Numbered from the stretch's first letter, positions 49,020-58,385 are shown. The stretch is 64,000 nucleotides of DNA from Sphingomonas sp. CROZ-RG-20F-R02-07 (GCF_022662335.1 NZ_JAKNQJ010000008.1:87436-151435); one strand, 5' to 3'. Translations and numbers: made by a program. Notes: generated from the letters alone by a model not told the origin.

Positions 49020-51401
49020 TCAGAACCCCGCCGTGATCGCGACACCGGCCGTACGCGGCCGGATCACACCAGCGGCCAGCGCCCCGTTCGGGAGCGTGCT
49101 GGGGGTCGGGAACGTCGTCGACAGCGAGGTTAGGCCGAGCGCGTTGGTCAGGTTCTTGGCATAAGCCTCGACCTCGAACCGCCCGAGGTGGACGCCCGCG
49201 CGCAGGTCGACGACCTCATAGGCCGGGATCTGCCGCTGGTGGCCATAGGTGCTGTAAAAGCCGAAATCGTAGGTTCCGGTCTGCCGCGAGAGCGAGCGCA
49301 GCGACGCGCCGAAATACGCTTTGGTCTCGCCGGTCAGGACGAACTCGTAGCTGCCGTCGAGTCCAATGCTGACCTTGGGCGAATAAGGCAGCTGATCGCC
49401 TGCAAAGCCGCCGACGATGAAGCTGGTGTTCTCCTTCAGCCGCGCGTTGGTGTAGGCGCCATTGGCGGTGAAGTTCAGCCCCTGCGCCGGGCGCACGGTG
49501 GCGGTGAACTCGACGCCGTCGCTGACTGCCTTGCCGCCGTTGGCGTTGATGCCGAAATTGTTCACCACGGCGAGCAGCTGGATCCGGTTCCAGTCGATGT
49601 GGAACGCGGCGACGTCGATCGAGAATTTGCGGTCGAGCGTTTCGCCCTTGAACCCCGCCTCGTAGCTGGTGACGGTGTCGGGAGCGAAGGTCCGCGGCGT
49701 GGTCGCGTCCGCCCCCGCCGGCAGCACGTTGGGTCCGCCGGGACGATACCCCTTCGCCACGCGTCCATAGATCGACGCATGGTTGTTGACGTTGATCTTG
49801 GGCGCCACCGAATAGGTGAATACATTATCGGACGAGCGCGTCTCGGGAAACGCTACCGGCCCGGCCGCCGCGCCCGCGAGGATGCCGTTGTTGATCTGGT
49901 CCGCGCGCTGGTTGTTGTGGCTGTAGCGGCCGCCTAGGGTCAGGTCGAACATCGGGCCGAAATGGACCGTGCCGTTGGCGAACCCAGCATATTCATTGTA
50001 AACTGATGGCACGCTCACCATCGCGAGCAGCGGCAGCCCCGTAACCTGGGTCAGCGTCCCGGGATTATAGGCTTGGTACGCTTGGTCGAGGTTTCCCGTC
50101 TCATGCGTGTAGTAGCCGCCGATCAGCCCTTCGAAATATTTGTTCGTGGGGGTGCTGAGCCGCACCTCTTGCGTGAACTTCGTCTGTCGCGTGGTCTGGC
50201 GCAACGCGAAGTCAGGGGTTCCCAGCGCGCCCATGAGGACCGTGTTCAGGAAGCCGGTCTCGTCCGTGCGGATATTCTGCCGCAGCGTCGCATAGCTGGT
50301 GACGGAGGTCAGCGTCGCAAATCCGAGGTTCAGGTCGCCGGTGCCGTTATACAGCCGGTAGGCCGTGTTGGTGAACTGGGGCACGAACTGCGACTGGACC
50401 GGGCGGCCGTACAGCTCCTTGAGCGTGAACGGGTCGACCTCGATGCTGTCGGGCGCGTTGACGTCAATGTTCTGCAGGATCGCGCTCAGCCGGACGGATA
50501 AGGCGTCGCTCGGCCGGATCAGCAACGATGCGCGGCCACCATAGCTGTTCACCGGATCGATGTCGTTGGCGATCCGAGACGTCCGGCTGGCGATCGCGGT
50601 GGCTTTCGGATTGGCCGCGGTCGGGGCCGCCACGGTGAAGGAATACGGGAGGCCGATCGAGTCAACAAAGCCGCCCGTGCGCCGGTAATAACCGCTCGCG
50701 CGGATCGCGACCTTGTCGCTGATGATCGGCAGGTTGATCATCGCGTTGCCGGCATAGCCGACTTGACCGCCGTCCGTGTCCTCCACCGACCCGCGCACCC
50801 GCGCCTCGACCTTGGAGGGATCGGGCGTGTTGGTAACGAACTTGAGCAGGCCGCCGAGCGAGTTCGCGCCGTACAGCGTCCCCTGCGGCCCGCGCAGGAC
50901 CTCGATGCGCGCGAGGTCGAACGTGTCGAAGTCGCCCGCCAGAACGCCGCCGTTGATCAGGCCGCTCGACGAGCCGAACGGCGTGTCGTCGACATAGACC
51001 GCGACGGCCGAGCCGACGCCGCCCGCATTGATGCCGCGCAGGATGATGCGGCTGTTGCCTTCCTGCGACTGGGTGAGCTGAAGCCCAGGGACGAGCTTTA
51101 GGTAATCCTGGAACGTCGTCGCCTGCTGCGTCTCCAGCGCCGCGCCGCTGACCACGCTGACCGACTGCGGCACCTGGAGCAGCGTCTGCTCGCGCTTCTG
51201 CGCGGTGACGATGATGTCTTGCGTCGATTCCGGTTGGGGCGCGGTCGAGTTCACCGGCGCGTCGGGCGACACGTTGCCCGGTGCATTGACGGATGGATCA
51301 CTCGCGGAGGCGGGTCGGGATGCATCCTGCGCCTGCGCGGACGCGGCCGACAATGCCGCCGTCGCGCTTGCGATAAGTAAGGTCGCTCCGAGGCTCCGCA
51401 T
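49020..51401 (-). CDS. TonB-dependent outer-membrane receptor
   Basis: 793 residues from ATG 51401 (AAAGGGG upstream). The signal peptide ends ASAQAQ and a TonB-box-like DIIVTAQKREQTLLQ follows a Pro/Ser-rich stretch. The plug holds VPQSVSVVSGAALETQQ and IEVLRGPQGTLYGANSLGG, and the barrel ends in phenylalanine (AGVAITAGF). This is the large class of sphingomonad receptors with the AQKREQ box. Its place in an operon with a peptide transporter, an epimerase and serine hydrolases suggests a peptide-like ligand. Confidence 0.94.
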   Translation of the reverse strand: MRSLGATLLIASATAALSAASAQAQDASRPASASDPSVNAPGNVSPDAPVNSTAPQPESTQDIIVTAQKREQTLLQVPQSVSVVSGAALETQQATTFQDYLKLVPGLQLTQSQEGNSRIILRGINAGGVGSAVAVYVDDTPFGSSSGLINGGVLAGDFDTFDLARIEVLRGPQGTLYGANSLGGLLKFVTNTPDPSKVEARVRGSVEDTDGGQVGYAGNAMINLPIISDKVAIRASGYYRRTGGFVDSIGLPYSFTVAAPTAANPKATAIASRTSRIANDIDPVNSYGGRASLLIRPSDALSVRLSAILQNIDVNAPDSIEVDPFTLKELYGRPVQSQFVPQFTNTAYRLYNGTGDLNLGFATLTSVTSYATLRQNIRTDETGFLNTVLMGALGTPDFALRQTTRQTKFTQEVRLSTPTNKYFEGLIGGYYTHETGNLDQAYQAYNPGTLTQVTGLPLLAMVSVPSVYNEYAGFANGTVHFGPMFDLTLGGRYSHNNQRADQINNGILAGAAAGPVAFPETRSSDNVFTYSVAPKINVNNHASIYGRVAKGYRPGGPNVLPAGADATTPRTFAPDTVTSYEAGFKGETLDRKFSIDVAAFHIDWNRIQLLAVVNNFGINANGGKAVSDGVEFTATVRPAQGLNFTANGAYTNARLKENTSFIVGGFAGDQLPYSPKVSIGLDGSYEFVLTGETKAYFGASLRSLSRQTGTYDFGFYSTYGHQRQIPAYEVVDLRAGVHLGRFEVEAYAKNLTNALGLTSLSTTFPTPSTLPNGALAAGVIRPRTAGVAITAGF

Positions 51402-51490
51402 CACCATCCCCTTTATATTCAACCGAGCGTTTCCCAGCCGAATCAGGCTGTTTCGGTTTGCGGTGATTTGTTGAGCCAATCTGAAACATG

Positions 51491-52780
51491 TCAAGCGGCT
51501 TCGGCAATCGCGCGACGGTTCCGCACCGCCTGTTGCTCAAGCGCATCAGTTGACCACAGCATCGCTGCGGCGATGGCCGCGAGCAACGCCAGCAGCGCGA
51601 AGTAAGCGCCATGCGGCATGCGGGTCCACAAGGTTCCGACCGCGCCCGCGCCGAAGCTGCCTGCGAAGATTGTCGCGAACCAGGCCGCCACCGTGGTCGC
51701 GCCGCGCCCGGCGGGGGCCAGCCGCGCGAACAGGCCGAGCCCGGTGGGCAGGATAAACAGCTCGCCGAAGGTGAACACGACGAAGAAGAGGAACAGCCAG
51801 CCCCAATGCGCCAGCCCGCCGCCGCTCGCCCAGACGACGCCCGCGAGCAAGAGATACGCCGCCGCCACGATCAGCGCGCCGGTCGCCATGCGCCTGGCCG
51901 CGCGTTGGACGTGCCCCGCCGCCGCGCGCCGCACCCACGTGGCCAGCAGCGCCGGCGTCATCACCATCACGAACAGCGGGTTCAGCGCCTGAAACCAGGT
52001 GGTGTCGATTACGAACCGGCCGAGGTGGCGGTCGACGCCGGTGTCCGCCCACTTGTTGAGCGCGTTGCCGACCTGCTCATAGGCACCGCGAAACACCATC
52101 ACCGACAACGCGACGCCCGCCAGCGTCAGCAGGGTGGTGCGGTCGAAGCTGCCCCGCTCCGGGGCGGGCGCGTCGCGCTTCCTCGGCGCGCGCGTGGGCT
52201 CGGGCGGCAAATAGCGGCTTCCGACGAGATAGATGACTAGGCCGGCCAGCATGCCGATCCCGGCGGCGCCGAACCCGTAGTGCCAGCCGTACACCGCCGC
52301 CAGCGTCCCGCACACGAACGGCGCCAGGAAGCCGCCCAGATTGATGCCGACGTAATAGACGTTGTACGCCCAGCTCCGCCGCGGGTCGTCGGGGGCGTAA
52401 AGGTCGCCGACCTGGCTCGGCAGGCTGGGCAGGAACAGTCCGTTGCCGACCGCGATTGTGGCGAGCGCAAGATAAAGCAGTGGCCCGAACGCCATCATGA
52501 AGTGGCCGAGCGCCATCAGGCTCGCGCCGATGACGATCGCGCGCCGCTTGCCCAGCCAGCGGTCGGCGATCGGCCCGCCGACGATCGGAGTCAGGTACGC
52601 GCAGCCCGTATAGGTGCCGTACACCAGCGACGACCACCCGTCGCTGAACGACAGCGCCTTGGTCATGTAGAGGACCAGCAGCGCGCGCATGCCGTAATAC
52701 GAGAACTGCTCCCACATGTTGGTGAGGAACAGCACGGTCAGCCCGCGCGGCTGGCCGAACCAGGCGCGCGTGTCGGTCAT
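51491..52780 (-). CDS. POT/PTR-family proton-coupled oligopeptide transporter
   Basis: 429 residues with about 12 membrane segments. The POT signature begins with FLTNMWEQFSYYGMRALLVLYM (the ExxER-like helix 1 region has E and YYGMR) and LTPIVGGPIADRWLGKRRAI, and continues with YNVYYVGINLGGFLAPFVCG. It should import di- and tripeptides across the inner membrane. ATG 52780 overlaps the dgcA stop. Together with the receptor downstream it gives a full two-membrane import route for peptides. Confidence 0.9.
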   Translation of the reverse strand: MTDTRAWFGQPRGLTVLFLTNMWEQFSYYGMRALLVLYMTKALSFSDGWSSLVYGTYTGCAYLTPIVGGPIADRWLGKRRAIVIGASLMALGHFMMAFGPLLYLALATIAVGNGLFLPSLPSQVGDLYAPDDPRRSWAYNVYYVGINLGGFLAPFVCGTLAAVYGWHYGFGAAGIGMLAGLVIYLVGSRYLPPEPTRAPRKRDAPAPERGSFDRTTLLTLAGVALSVMVFRGAYEQVGNALNKWADTGVDRHLGRFVIDTTWFQALNPLFVMVMTPALLATWVRRAAAGHVQRAARRMATGALIVAAAYLLLAGVVWASGGGLAHWGWLFLFFVVFTFGELFILPTGLGLFARLAPAGRGATTVAAWFATIFAGSFGAGAVGTLWTRMPHGAYFALLALLAAIAAAMLWSTDALEQQAVRNRRAIAEAA

Positions 52781-53781
52781 GCGGGAACGGGCGCTCCCCA
52801 TACCTCCGGCCCGGCCCATAGCTCGCCATCCCGGTAGCTGACACTCGGTTTGCGATCATGCGCAAGGAACGTCGGCCCGTCGAGGTCGACCAGATCGCAC
52901 ACTTGGCCCAGCACGAAGCCCGGCGCGGTGGCGAGGCTGGTGCCGACCATCGTGCCGACCATCACGCCCAGCCCCAGCCGGCGCGCCTCCGCGGCCATCA
53001 GCAGCCCCTCGGTCAGGCCGCCGCACTTGTCGAGCTTGATGTTGACCACGTCGAACCGGCCCGGCGCCGCGGCGAGGTCGGCGAGCGACAACAGGCTTTC
53101 GTCGCCCGCGATCGGGACCGGCGAGGTGACGCCGTCCAGATCGGCCTCGCGCCCGCGCGCCAGCGGCTGCTCGAGCAATGCCACCCGCGCCTCCACCAGC
53201 GCCTCGGTCAGGCGGGGAAGATCGGCGACCGCAAAACCCTGATTGCCGTCGACGCCGAGCCACACGTCGGGCCGCGCCGCCCGCACCGCGCGCACCCGCT
53301 CGATGTCGAGGCCCAGTTCGCCCGTCAGCTTCATCTTGATCGACCGGGCGCCCGCATAGCTGCGCGCCTTGTCCGCCATCGCCTCCGGGTCATCGGCGCT
53401 GACGGTGAAGGTGGTCACGATCGGCTTGGGTTCGCCAATGCCCGCGAGCTGCCACACCGGGCGGCCGGTCCGCTTCGCCTCCAGGTCCCACAGCGCCGCA
53501 TCGACCGCGTTGCGCGCGCCGCCCGGCGGCAGGATCGCGCGCAGCTCCTCGCGCGTCGGCCCCGCCTCGATTGCTTCCCGCACGCGTTCCAGCTCGACTC
53601 GCATGTGCGCGAGGTCGTCGCCGAGATAATACACCCCGCCCGCCTCGCCCAGGCCGCGGTGTTCGCCGTCGTCGAGCGTGACGGTCAGCACGTCCGCGGT
53701 CTCGAACACATGGCCCGAGATGCGGAACGGCTCGGCGAGCCGCAGCGTGTCGACCGACACGTCGAGTTTCAGTGCAGGCAT
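52777..53781 (-). CDS. dgcA: DgcA-like N-acetyl-D-glutamate racemase / dipeptide epimerase (enolase superfamily)
   Basis: 334 residues with a complete muconate-lactonising-type active site: KxK in SIKMKLTGE (about residue 150), metal acids in GVDGNQG, LLEQPLARG and IAGDESL, and the opposite lysine in NIKLDKCGG (about 253). Members epimerise L-Ala-D/L-Glu dipeptides; the DgcA branch racemises N-acetyl-D-glutamate. Either activity suits peptidoglycan-like or D-Glu substrates. The start overlaps the serine hydrolase stop by one base (TGATG) and the stop overlaps the POT start. The dgcA reading is favoured by the dgcN gene in the same operon, but dipeptide epimerase remains possible. Confidence 0.87.
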   Translation of the reverse strand: MPALKLDVSVDTLRLAEPFRISGHVFETADVLTVTLDDGEHRGLGEAGGVYYLGDDLAHMRVELERVREAIEAGPTREELRAILPPGGARNAVDAALWDLEAKRTGRPVWQLAGIGEPKPIVTTFTVSADDPEAMADKARSYAGARSIKMKLTGELGLDIERVRAVRAARPDVWLGVDGNQGFAVADLPRLTEALVEARVALLEQPLARGREADLDGVTSPVPIAGDESLLSLADLAAAPGRFDVVNIKLDKCGGLTEGLLMAAEARRLGLGVMVGTMVGTSLATAPGFVLGQVCDLVDLDGPTFLAHDRKPSVSYRDGELWAGPEVWGAPVPA

Positions 53782-55784
53782 CAATAGTTCCCCGTCAGGC
53801 CGATGAAGTGGAAGCCGACCGCGAAATACAGCAGCACGAACGTCGCGAGCAGGATCAGCACGCTCCACGTCTTGCGGGTCCAGCGCCGCCCGTCGCGCCA
53901 GGTCAGCCACGCGTTCCAGGCCGCCGCCCCGAACGCGCCCGGGAACACGATCACGCTCAGGATCTGCAACAGCCAGAGCCACGGGTCGGTTACGGAGGTG
54001 AGCAGCGTCGCCGACGCGGCCACCGTACTCACGAACGCGACCCAGCCGAGGATCACCGCCACGTCAAGTCCGGCCATGATCCGCGTGGCGCGATAAACGT
54101 GCAGCGCTTCGCCCTCCACGCTGTGCCGCGCCTTGTAGCGCCGCCGCACGAACCAGGTCGCGGGCCAGTAGAGGAACGTCAGCGCGAGCACCACGAGGCT
54201 GACATAAAGGGCGGGGAGCAGCCACGCGCTCGACCGGCTCGCGGGCACGCGGTCGAACACGGTGAAGGGCGACTCGCCATCCACGCTCCAGCGCACCGCG
54301 CGCCCGTCGACGACCTGCGCGGCCAGCCGCTCATGCCCGTTCACCTCACGCCACACGAACGGCGCGATCTCGGTCCAGGTCCTGGGCGCGCCGCCCGCGC
54401 CCTTGAGCGCGGGGATGGAAAGCCGCCCCTGCGCGTCCAGGCCGACTTTGGTCTGGGCCAGCACATAGATCGCGCTCATCCATTTGGACTGAACGCGGCG
54501 GCTGCCTTCCCACAGCCCGGTCAGCATCTGCGCGTGCTGCGCCGCTGTTTTCGCGTCGACCCGTCCGTCATGCTGCGTCGACGGGAAATACCGATCGGCG
54601 AAGTCCTGGAACAGGTTAACGCGAAGCGGATGGGCCGCGCCCTCGCGCCCGGCGCTGTTGAAGGACACGAAGAAGCCGACGCCATCACCCGTCATCAGGT
54701 GCAATGAGGTGTGCATGTTCTCGATGTCGCCGAGGTGCCCGATCACCTCGTGCCCGTTCACGTTGGTTTCGAAAAAGCCGAGTTCCATGCGGTTGAGCGG
54801 CGGGATGATCGAGCGCGGGTTGACCTTGCTCAGCGGGCTGTTGTGCATCACCGCAGCGGTTTCGGGTTTCAGGATGCCGCGACCGTTCTCCAGGTGCGCG
54901 ATCATGAACTTGGCGATGTCGAGCCCGGAGACGGCCATCGACCCGGCCGCGGTGACCTGGACCCACTCGAACGGCTTCGCCGGCCCGGACGCGCGCGAAT
55001 AACCGGTCGCCATGTAAGGCGCGATCGCGGGGGGAAGCGGCTGGCGGAAGCTCGCATATTTCATGCCCAGCGGGGCGTAGATGTGCTGCTCGATATAGTC
55101 GTCGAACGGCATGCCCGACACGCGCTGCACGATGTATCCGGCGAGCATAGTCGCCCAATTCGAATAAGCGGGCGTGGTGCCGGCCGGGTAGATGCGATGC
55201 GGCGTGTACGCCTTGATGAAGGTCTCGAGCGGCCGGATCTGGGCGGGGCCGCTGACGAAGTCGTTCTTGGCGACCTCCTCGAAGCCGCTGGTGTGCGTCA
55301 TGATCTGGCGCATCGTGATCGGCTGCCCCTGGTAGGGCGGGATTTTGAAATCGAGGTAGCGATTGACGTCCGCGTCGAGGTCGATCTTGCCCTGCTCGAC
55401 CTGCTGCATCACCGCGGTCCAGGTGAACAGCTTGGACACCGACCCGATCCGGAACAGGGTGCGGGCGGGGTCCACCGGGGTGCGCTTGGCGATATCGGCA
55501 TAGCCGTAGCCGTGCGAGCTGAGGACCTGCCCGTCCTTGATCACCACCACCACCGCGCCCGCGATGTCCCCGCTGCGCAGCGCGAACGGCATATAGCCGT
55601 CGAGCCACGCATCGACGTCCTGCGCGGTCAGTGCATGGGTGCCGGGAGGCATCGGGATCGGGGCCGCTGTTGGCGGGCTCCGGGGCGTAAGCGGTGTGCG
55701 GACGAGCGGATCGGGCTGTTGCGCCGGCGCGGCCGCCCCCGCCAATGCGAGCATTCCCATCGCGAGTCGTCGCCAGAACCGCAT
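53781..55784 (-). CDS. Beta-lactamase-fold serine hydrolase with C-terminal membrane segments
   Basis: 667 residues from ATG 55784 (GGGAGGG upstream), first gene of the operon. The secreted part has SxxK in IGSVSKLFTWTAV (about residue 115), YSN in TTPAYSNWATM and HLG in VIGHLGDIENM. The C-terminal 170 residues contain about four hydrophobic helices (SSAWLLPALYVSLVVLALTF and onward to YFAVGFHFIGLTGNY), anchoring the enzyme in the inner membrane with the hydrolase domain in the periplasm. The gene at 16.6 kb is an internally deleted relative. Likely a D-aminopeptidase or DD-peptidase type enzyme. Confidence 0.92.
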   Translation of the reverse strand: MRFWRRLAMGMLALAGAAAPAQQPDPLVRTPLTPRSPPTAAPIPMPPGTHALTAQDVDAWLDGYMPFALRSGDIAGAVVVVIKDGQVLSSHGYGYADIAKRTPVDPARTLFRIGSVSKLFTWTAVMQQVEQGKIDLDADVNRYLDFKIPPYQGQPITMRQIMTHTSGFEEVAKNDFVSGPAQIRPLETFIKAYTPHRIYPAGTTPAYSNWATMLAGYIVQRVSGMPFDDYIEQHIYAPLGMKYASFRQPLPPAIAPYMATGYSRASGPAKPFEWVQVTAAGSMAVSGLDIAKFMIAHLENGRGILKPETAAVMHNSPLSKVNPRSIIPPLNRMELGFFETNVNGHEVIGHLGDIENMHTSLHLMTGDGVGFFVSFNSAGREGAAHPLRVNLFQDFADRYFPSTQHDGRVDAKTAAQHAQMLTGLWEGSRRVQSKWMSAIYVLAQTKVGLDAQGRLSIPALKGAGGAPRTWTEIAPFVWREVNGHERLAAQVVDGRAVRWSVDGESPFTVFDRVPASRSSAWLLPALYVSLVVLALTFLYWPATWFVRRRYKARHSVEGEALHVYRATRIMAGLDVAVILGWVAFVSTVAASATLLTSVTDPWLWLLQILSVIVFPGAFGAAAWNAWLTWRDGRRWTRKTWSVLILLATFVLLYFAVGFHFIGLTGNY

Positions 55785-55892
55785 CCCGTTTCCCTCCCTC
55801 GCACAGGCGTGTTGCCTGGGTCCTACTTGCAGCCTAGGCCGGACCGCGTATCGGATCGGGTGAGTGTGTGCTTGATCGGAAACACCTGTCAA

Positions 55893-56455
55893 CCGTCATG
55901 GAGCCGTTTCATTGCCGTGCGTCGCCGCCACGCTCGTTGCGACCGGCCGCCTGGCGCGGCTCGGACAAGGTTGGGCCATCACGCGGCGGCGCGACGGTTT
56001 AGGCCGCGATGACCGCCTGGGAGTAGCCGACCTACTCCGCCGCGAAAAGGCGGTCCGCAGGTATCCGCGCGCAACATGCGATCTGGCATCGACTTTCCCC
56101 AGAAACGGCCCCCGTCCATGTGAAGGCGTCAGGACTGCAGCAAATCCACTCCATCCAAAACAGCGCGTGGGGAGCGAGGGCCGCGACCGCGCGCTGGCGT
56201 TGGACCGTACGTGAACTGGTGGCGGAGGGAGCCGGGGTCGGCATCTTCGCCGTCACCGAGGACCGGCTACACACTCAGTCCTCGGACTGCTCCCCGAACG
56301 GCATCACGCGTCGGATGGTCATCGATCTCGCGAGAAGCGGGCGGATGCAGGTCATCGGGTTCCGCGTCCAGCGTTGCGGCCGGGCCTCGGCGGGCGGGCT
56401 AGTTCTCACGGGGTCCGCCGATACGATCGTTCCCGCCTGCGAGATCGGGCCGCAG
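55893..56455. other. 560-bp gap without a recognisable gene
   Basis: Upstream of the serine hydrolase operon. A TTGACA-like hexamer on the minus strand (55887-55892) may belong to its promoter, but no convincing -10 follows at the proper distance. The open frame leading into the acyl-CoA dehydrogenase fragment shows no family features before about 56459. Confidence 0.45.
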
Positions 56456-56844
56456 CGGTTGTTGCCGGGCCGCTTCGCGCGCGAGCGGATCGCGCCGTTG
56501 GCGAGCCGCATCGACGCCGAGGACTGGTTTCCGCGCGACGAGCTCTGGACCGCGATGGGCGAGCTGGGCCTTCACGGCATCACCGTAGAGGAAGAGCAGG
56601 GCGGCCTCGGGCTCGGCTATCTCGAGCATGTCGTCGCGGTCGAGGAAGTGTCGCGCGCGTCGGCGTCGATCGGGCTCAGCTACGGCGCGACGTCCTTCTA
56701 TGACCCGATGATCGCCAAACTAGTGGTATATGGGGCCAACCGCGAAATTGCCCGCAAAGCGATGCTCCATGCACTCGATCAGAGCTATGTGTCGCCATTG
56801 CGGACAAACAGCGGCTTCATGTTCGCTTGCCTCGAACAGCCGGA
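56456..56844 (+). pseudogene. Chimeric remnant: isovaleryl-CoA dehydrogenase N-terminal piece fused to biotin carboxylase piece
   Basis: From about 56471 the frame encodes FARERIAPLASRIDAEDWFP, GELGLHGITVEEEQGGLGLG and VEEVSRASASIGLSYGA, which match residues 25-100 of isovaleryl-CoA dehydrogenases. At 56690 it passes in frame into SFYDPMIAKLVVYGANREIA and RTNSGFMFACLEQPD, which match the C-terminal part of the biotin-carboxylase subunit of methylcrotonyl-CoA carboxylase. Both are leucine-degradation enzymes usually encoded side by side, so a deletion has removed the material between. The IS3 element at 56845 cuts the second piece. Confidence 0.78.
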
Positions 56845-56897
56845 TTGGACTTGCCCCGGAAAAGTGGAGAGTTCCCTTGAGATGAAAGGCGAACTCG

Positions 56898-57191
56898 ATG
56901 ACGAAGCAGAAGCGTTTTACGAAGGAGTTTGAGGACGAGGCGGTTTTGCTGGTGGGGACCAGCGGGCGGACCAAGCGACAGATTGCCGATGACCTGGGTG
57001 TTGGGCTGTCGACGCTGACGCGCTGGATGGCCAGGCGCCGGGACCGCGCGATCGACCTGCCGGACGCGAGCGCATCGCAGGACACGACGGCCGAGTTGAA
57101 GCGGCTGCGTCGGGAGAACGAGATCCTGCGTCAGGAGCGGGACATACTGAAGCGGGCCACCGCTTTTTTCGCCAAGGAGGGAAGTCGATGA
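56898..57191 (+). CDS. IS3-family transposase OrfA
   Basis: 97 residues: an N-terminal helix-turn-helix (TKQKRFTKEFEDEAVLLVG, RQIADDLGVGLSTLTRWM) followed by a leucine-zipper-like region (ELKRLRRENEILRQERDILK) ending with ATAFFAKE, the classic OrfA layout. The stop overlaps the orfB start (ATGA at 57188-57191), where IS3 elements usually make an OrfAB fusion by -1 frameshifting. Confidence 0.9.
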   Translation: MTKQKRFTKEFEDEAVLLVGTSGRTKRQIADDLGVGLSTLTRWMARRRDRAIDLPDASASQDTTAELKRLRRENEILRQERDILKRATAFFAKEGSR

Positions 57192-58049
57192 GGTTCGCGC
57201 TCGTCGATCAGGCGAAAAAGGATTTCCCCGTACACCGCCTTTGCCGTGTGCTCGGCGTCAGCCAGAGCGGCTATTTCGCCTGGAAAGACCGGCCGGCCAG
57301 CCGGCGTCAGCGCGATGATATGGTCATGCTGGCACATGTCCGCTCTTCCTTCGCGCTGTCCAACGGCACCTATGGGAGTCCGCGGATGACGCGCGAGCTG
57401 CAGGATGATGGCTTCGCCATCGGCCGACGACGAACGGCGCGGCTGATGCGCGAGAATGGCCTCCGGGCAAGGCAGAAGCGGCGGTTCAAGCGGACCACCG
57501 ACAGCGAGCACGCCTGGCCGATCGCGCCGAACATCATCGACCAGGACTTCACAGCGACCGCCCCGGACCAGAAATGGGGCGTCGACATATCCTACGTCTG
57601 GACCCGCGAAGGCTGGCTGTACCTCGCCGTCGTCATCGACCTGTTCTCGCGCAAGGTGATCGGTTGGGCGGTCGGTGACCGGCTGCACCGCCGGCTGGCT
57701 CTCGCCGCGCTCCGCAAAGCTCTCACGATGCGTCGCCCGCCCGAAGGGCTGATCCATCACTCCGACCGCGGCAGCCCAATACTGCTCCGTCGACTACCAA
57801 GCCGAGCTGCGGCGCCACGGCGTCACGATCTCGATGTCGGGCAAGGGCAACTGCTTCGATAACGCCACGGTCGAGACGTTTTTCAAGACACTGAAATCCG
57901 AGCTCGTCTGGCGCACCGTCTTCTACACCCGCGCCGAGGCCGGGCAGGCCATTGCCCGCTATATCGACGGCTTCTACAACCCCGTGAGGCGTCACTCGGC
58001 GCTAGACTACCTTAGCCCCGCCCAGTTCGAGCGACAGGCGGCCAACTGA
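57188..58049 (+). pseudogene. IS3-family transposase OrfB, frameshifted
   Basis: The first part has the DDE acids in WGVDISYVWTREGWLYLAVV and LIHHSDRGS. One extra C near 57776-57778 (GGCAGCCCAATAC in place of a likely GGCAGCCAATAC) throws the frame off. The natural continuation, SMSGKGNCFDNATVETFFKT with the catalytic Glu and then FYNPVRRHSALDYLSP, is found in another frame up to 58049. The insertion makes this copy inactive. Confidence 0.88.
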
Positions 58050-58084
58050 GCAGATGCCTCTCCACTTTAGCGGGGCAAGTCCAA

Positions 58085-58255
58085 CCCGCCCTTAGCGTTG
58101 GGGTTGGCGAGCACGAAGCCCGCCGTGAAGTCGTCCTCCACCCAGTCCATCGTCGAGCCGATCAGGTACAGGATCGACGCTCCGTCGACGAACACCGTGC
58201 CGCCCGCGGTCTCAATCAGCTCGTCGAGCGGTTGCACCCCCACCACCCCCGTCAT
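58085..58255 (-). pseudogene. Fragment of an IscA/ErpA/SufA-type iron-sulfur carrier gene
   Basis: The minus strand encodes QPLDELIETAGGTVFVDGAS, ILYLIGSTMDWVEDDFTAGF and VLANPNAKGG, which match the second half of A-type Fe-S carriers (VDxxSxxYLxGxxIDYVED, FxNPNA). The first cysteine region is absent upstream, and the C-terminal CGCG motif should follow NPNAKGG just where the IS3 element begins. The piece therefore lacks metal-binding cysteines and is a dead remnant. Confidence 0.75.
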
Positions 58256-58385
58256 TGCAACGAATCACTTCATCGGCCATCTTATCCGCCAGGTCATCCA
58301 GCCGCATGTTTCAGATTTGCAGATATGTTGTGGATAGTGCCTCCCGGGCGCGCCGGGCCGCTATCGGCGGGCATATGGAGAGCAA

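Larger units (their letters stand above)
56845..58084 (+). mobile_element. IS3-family insertion sequence
   Basis: 1,240 bp. The left end (TTGGACTTGCCCCGGAAAAG, 56845 onward) and the right end (reverse complement TTGGACTTGCCCCGCTAAAG, ending 58084) differ at few positions and continue with GTGGAGAG on both sides. It carries orfA and a frameshifted orfB. The 4 bases outside the ends differ (CGGA and CCCG), so no target duplication is left, and the flanking genes are unrelated. Confidence 0.88.

Noticed and set aside
57776..57778. Programmed frameshift in IS3 OrfB
   Set aside because: The usual IS3 frameshift is between orfA and orfB; this break is inside the catalytic domain at a CCC run and is better explained by a 1-bp insertion.
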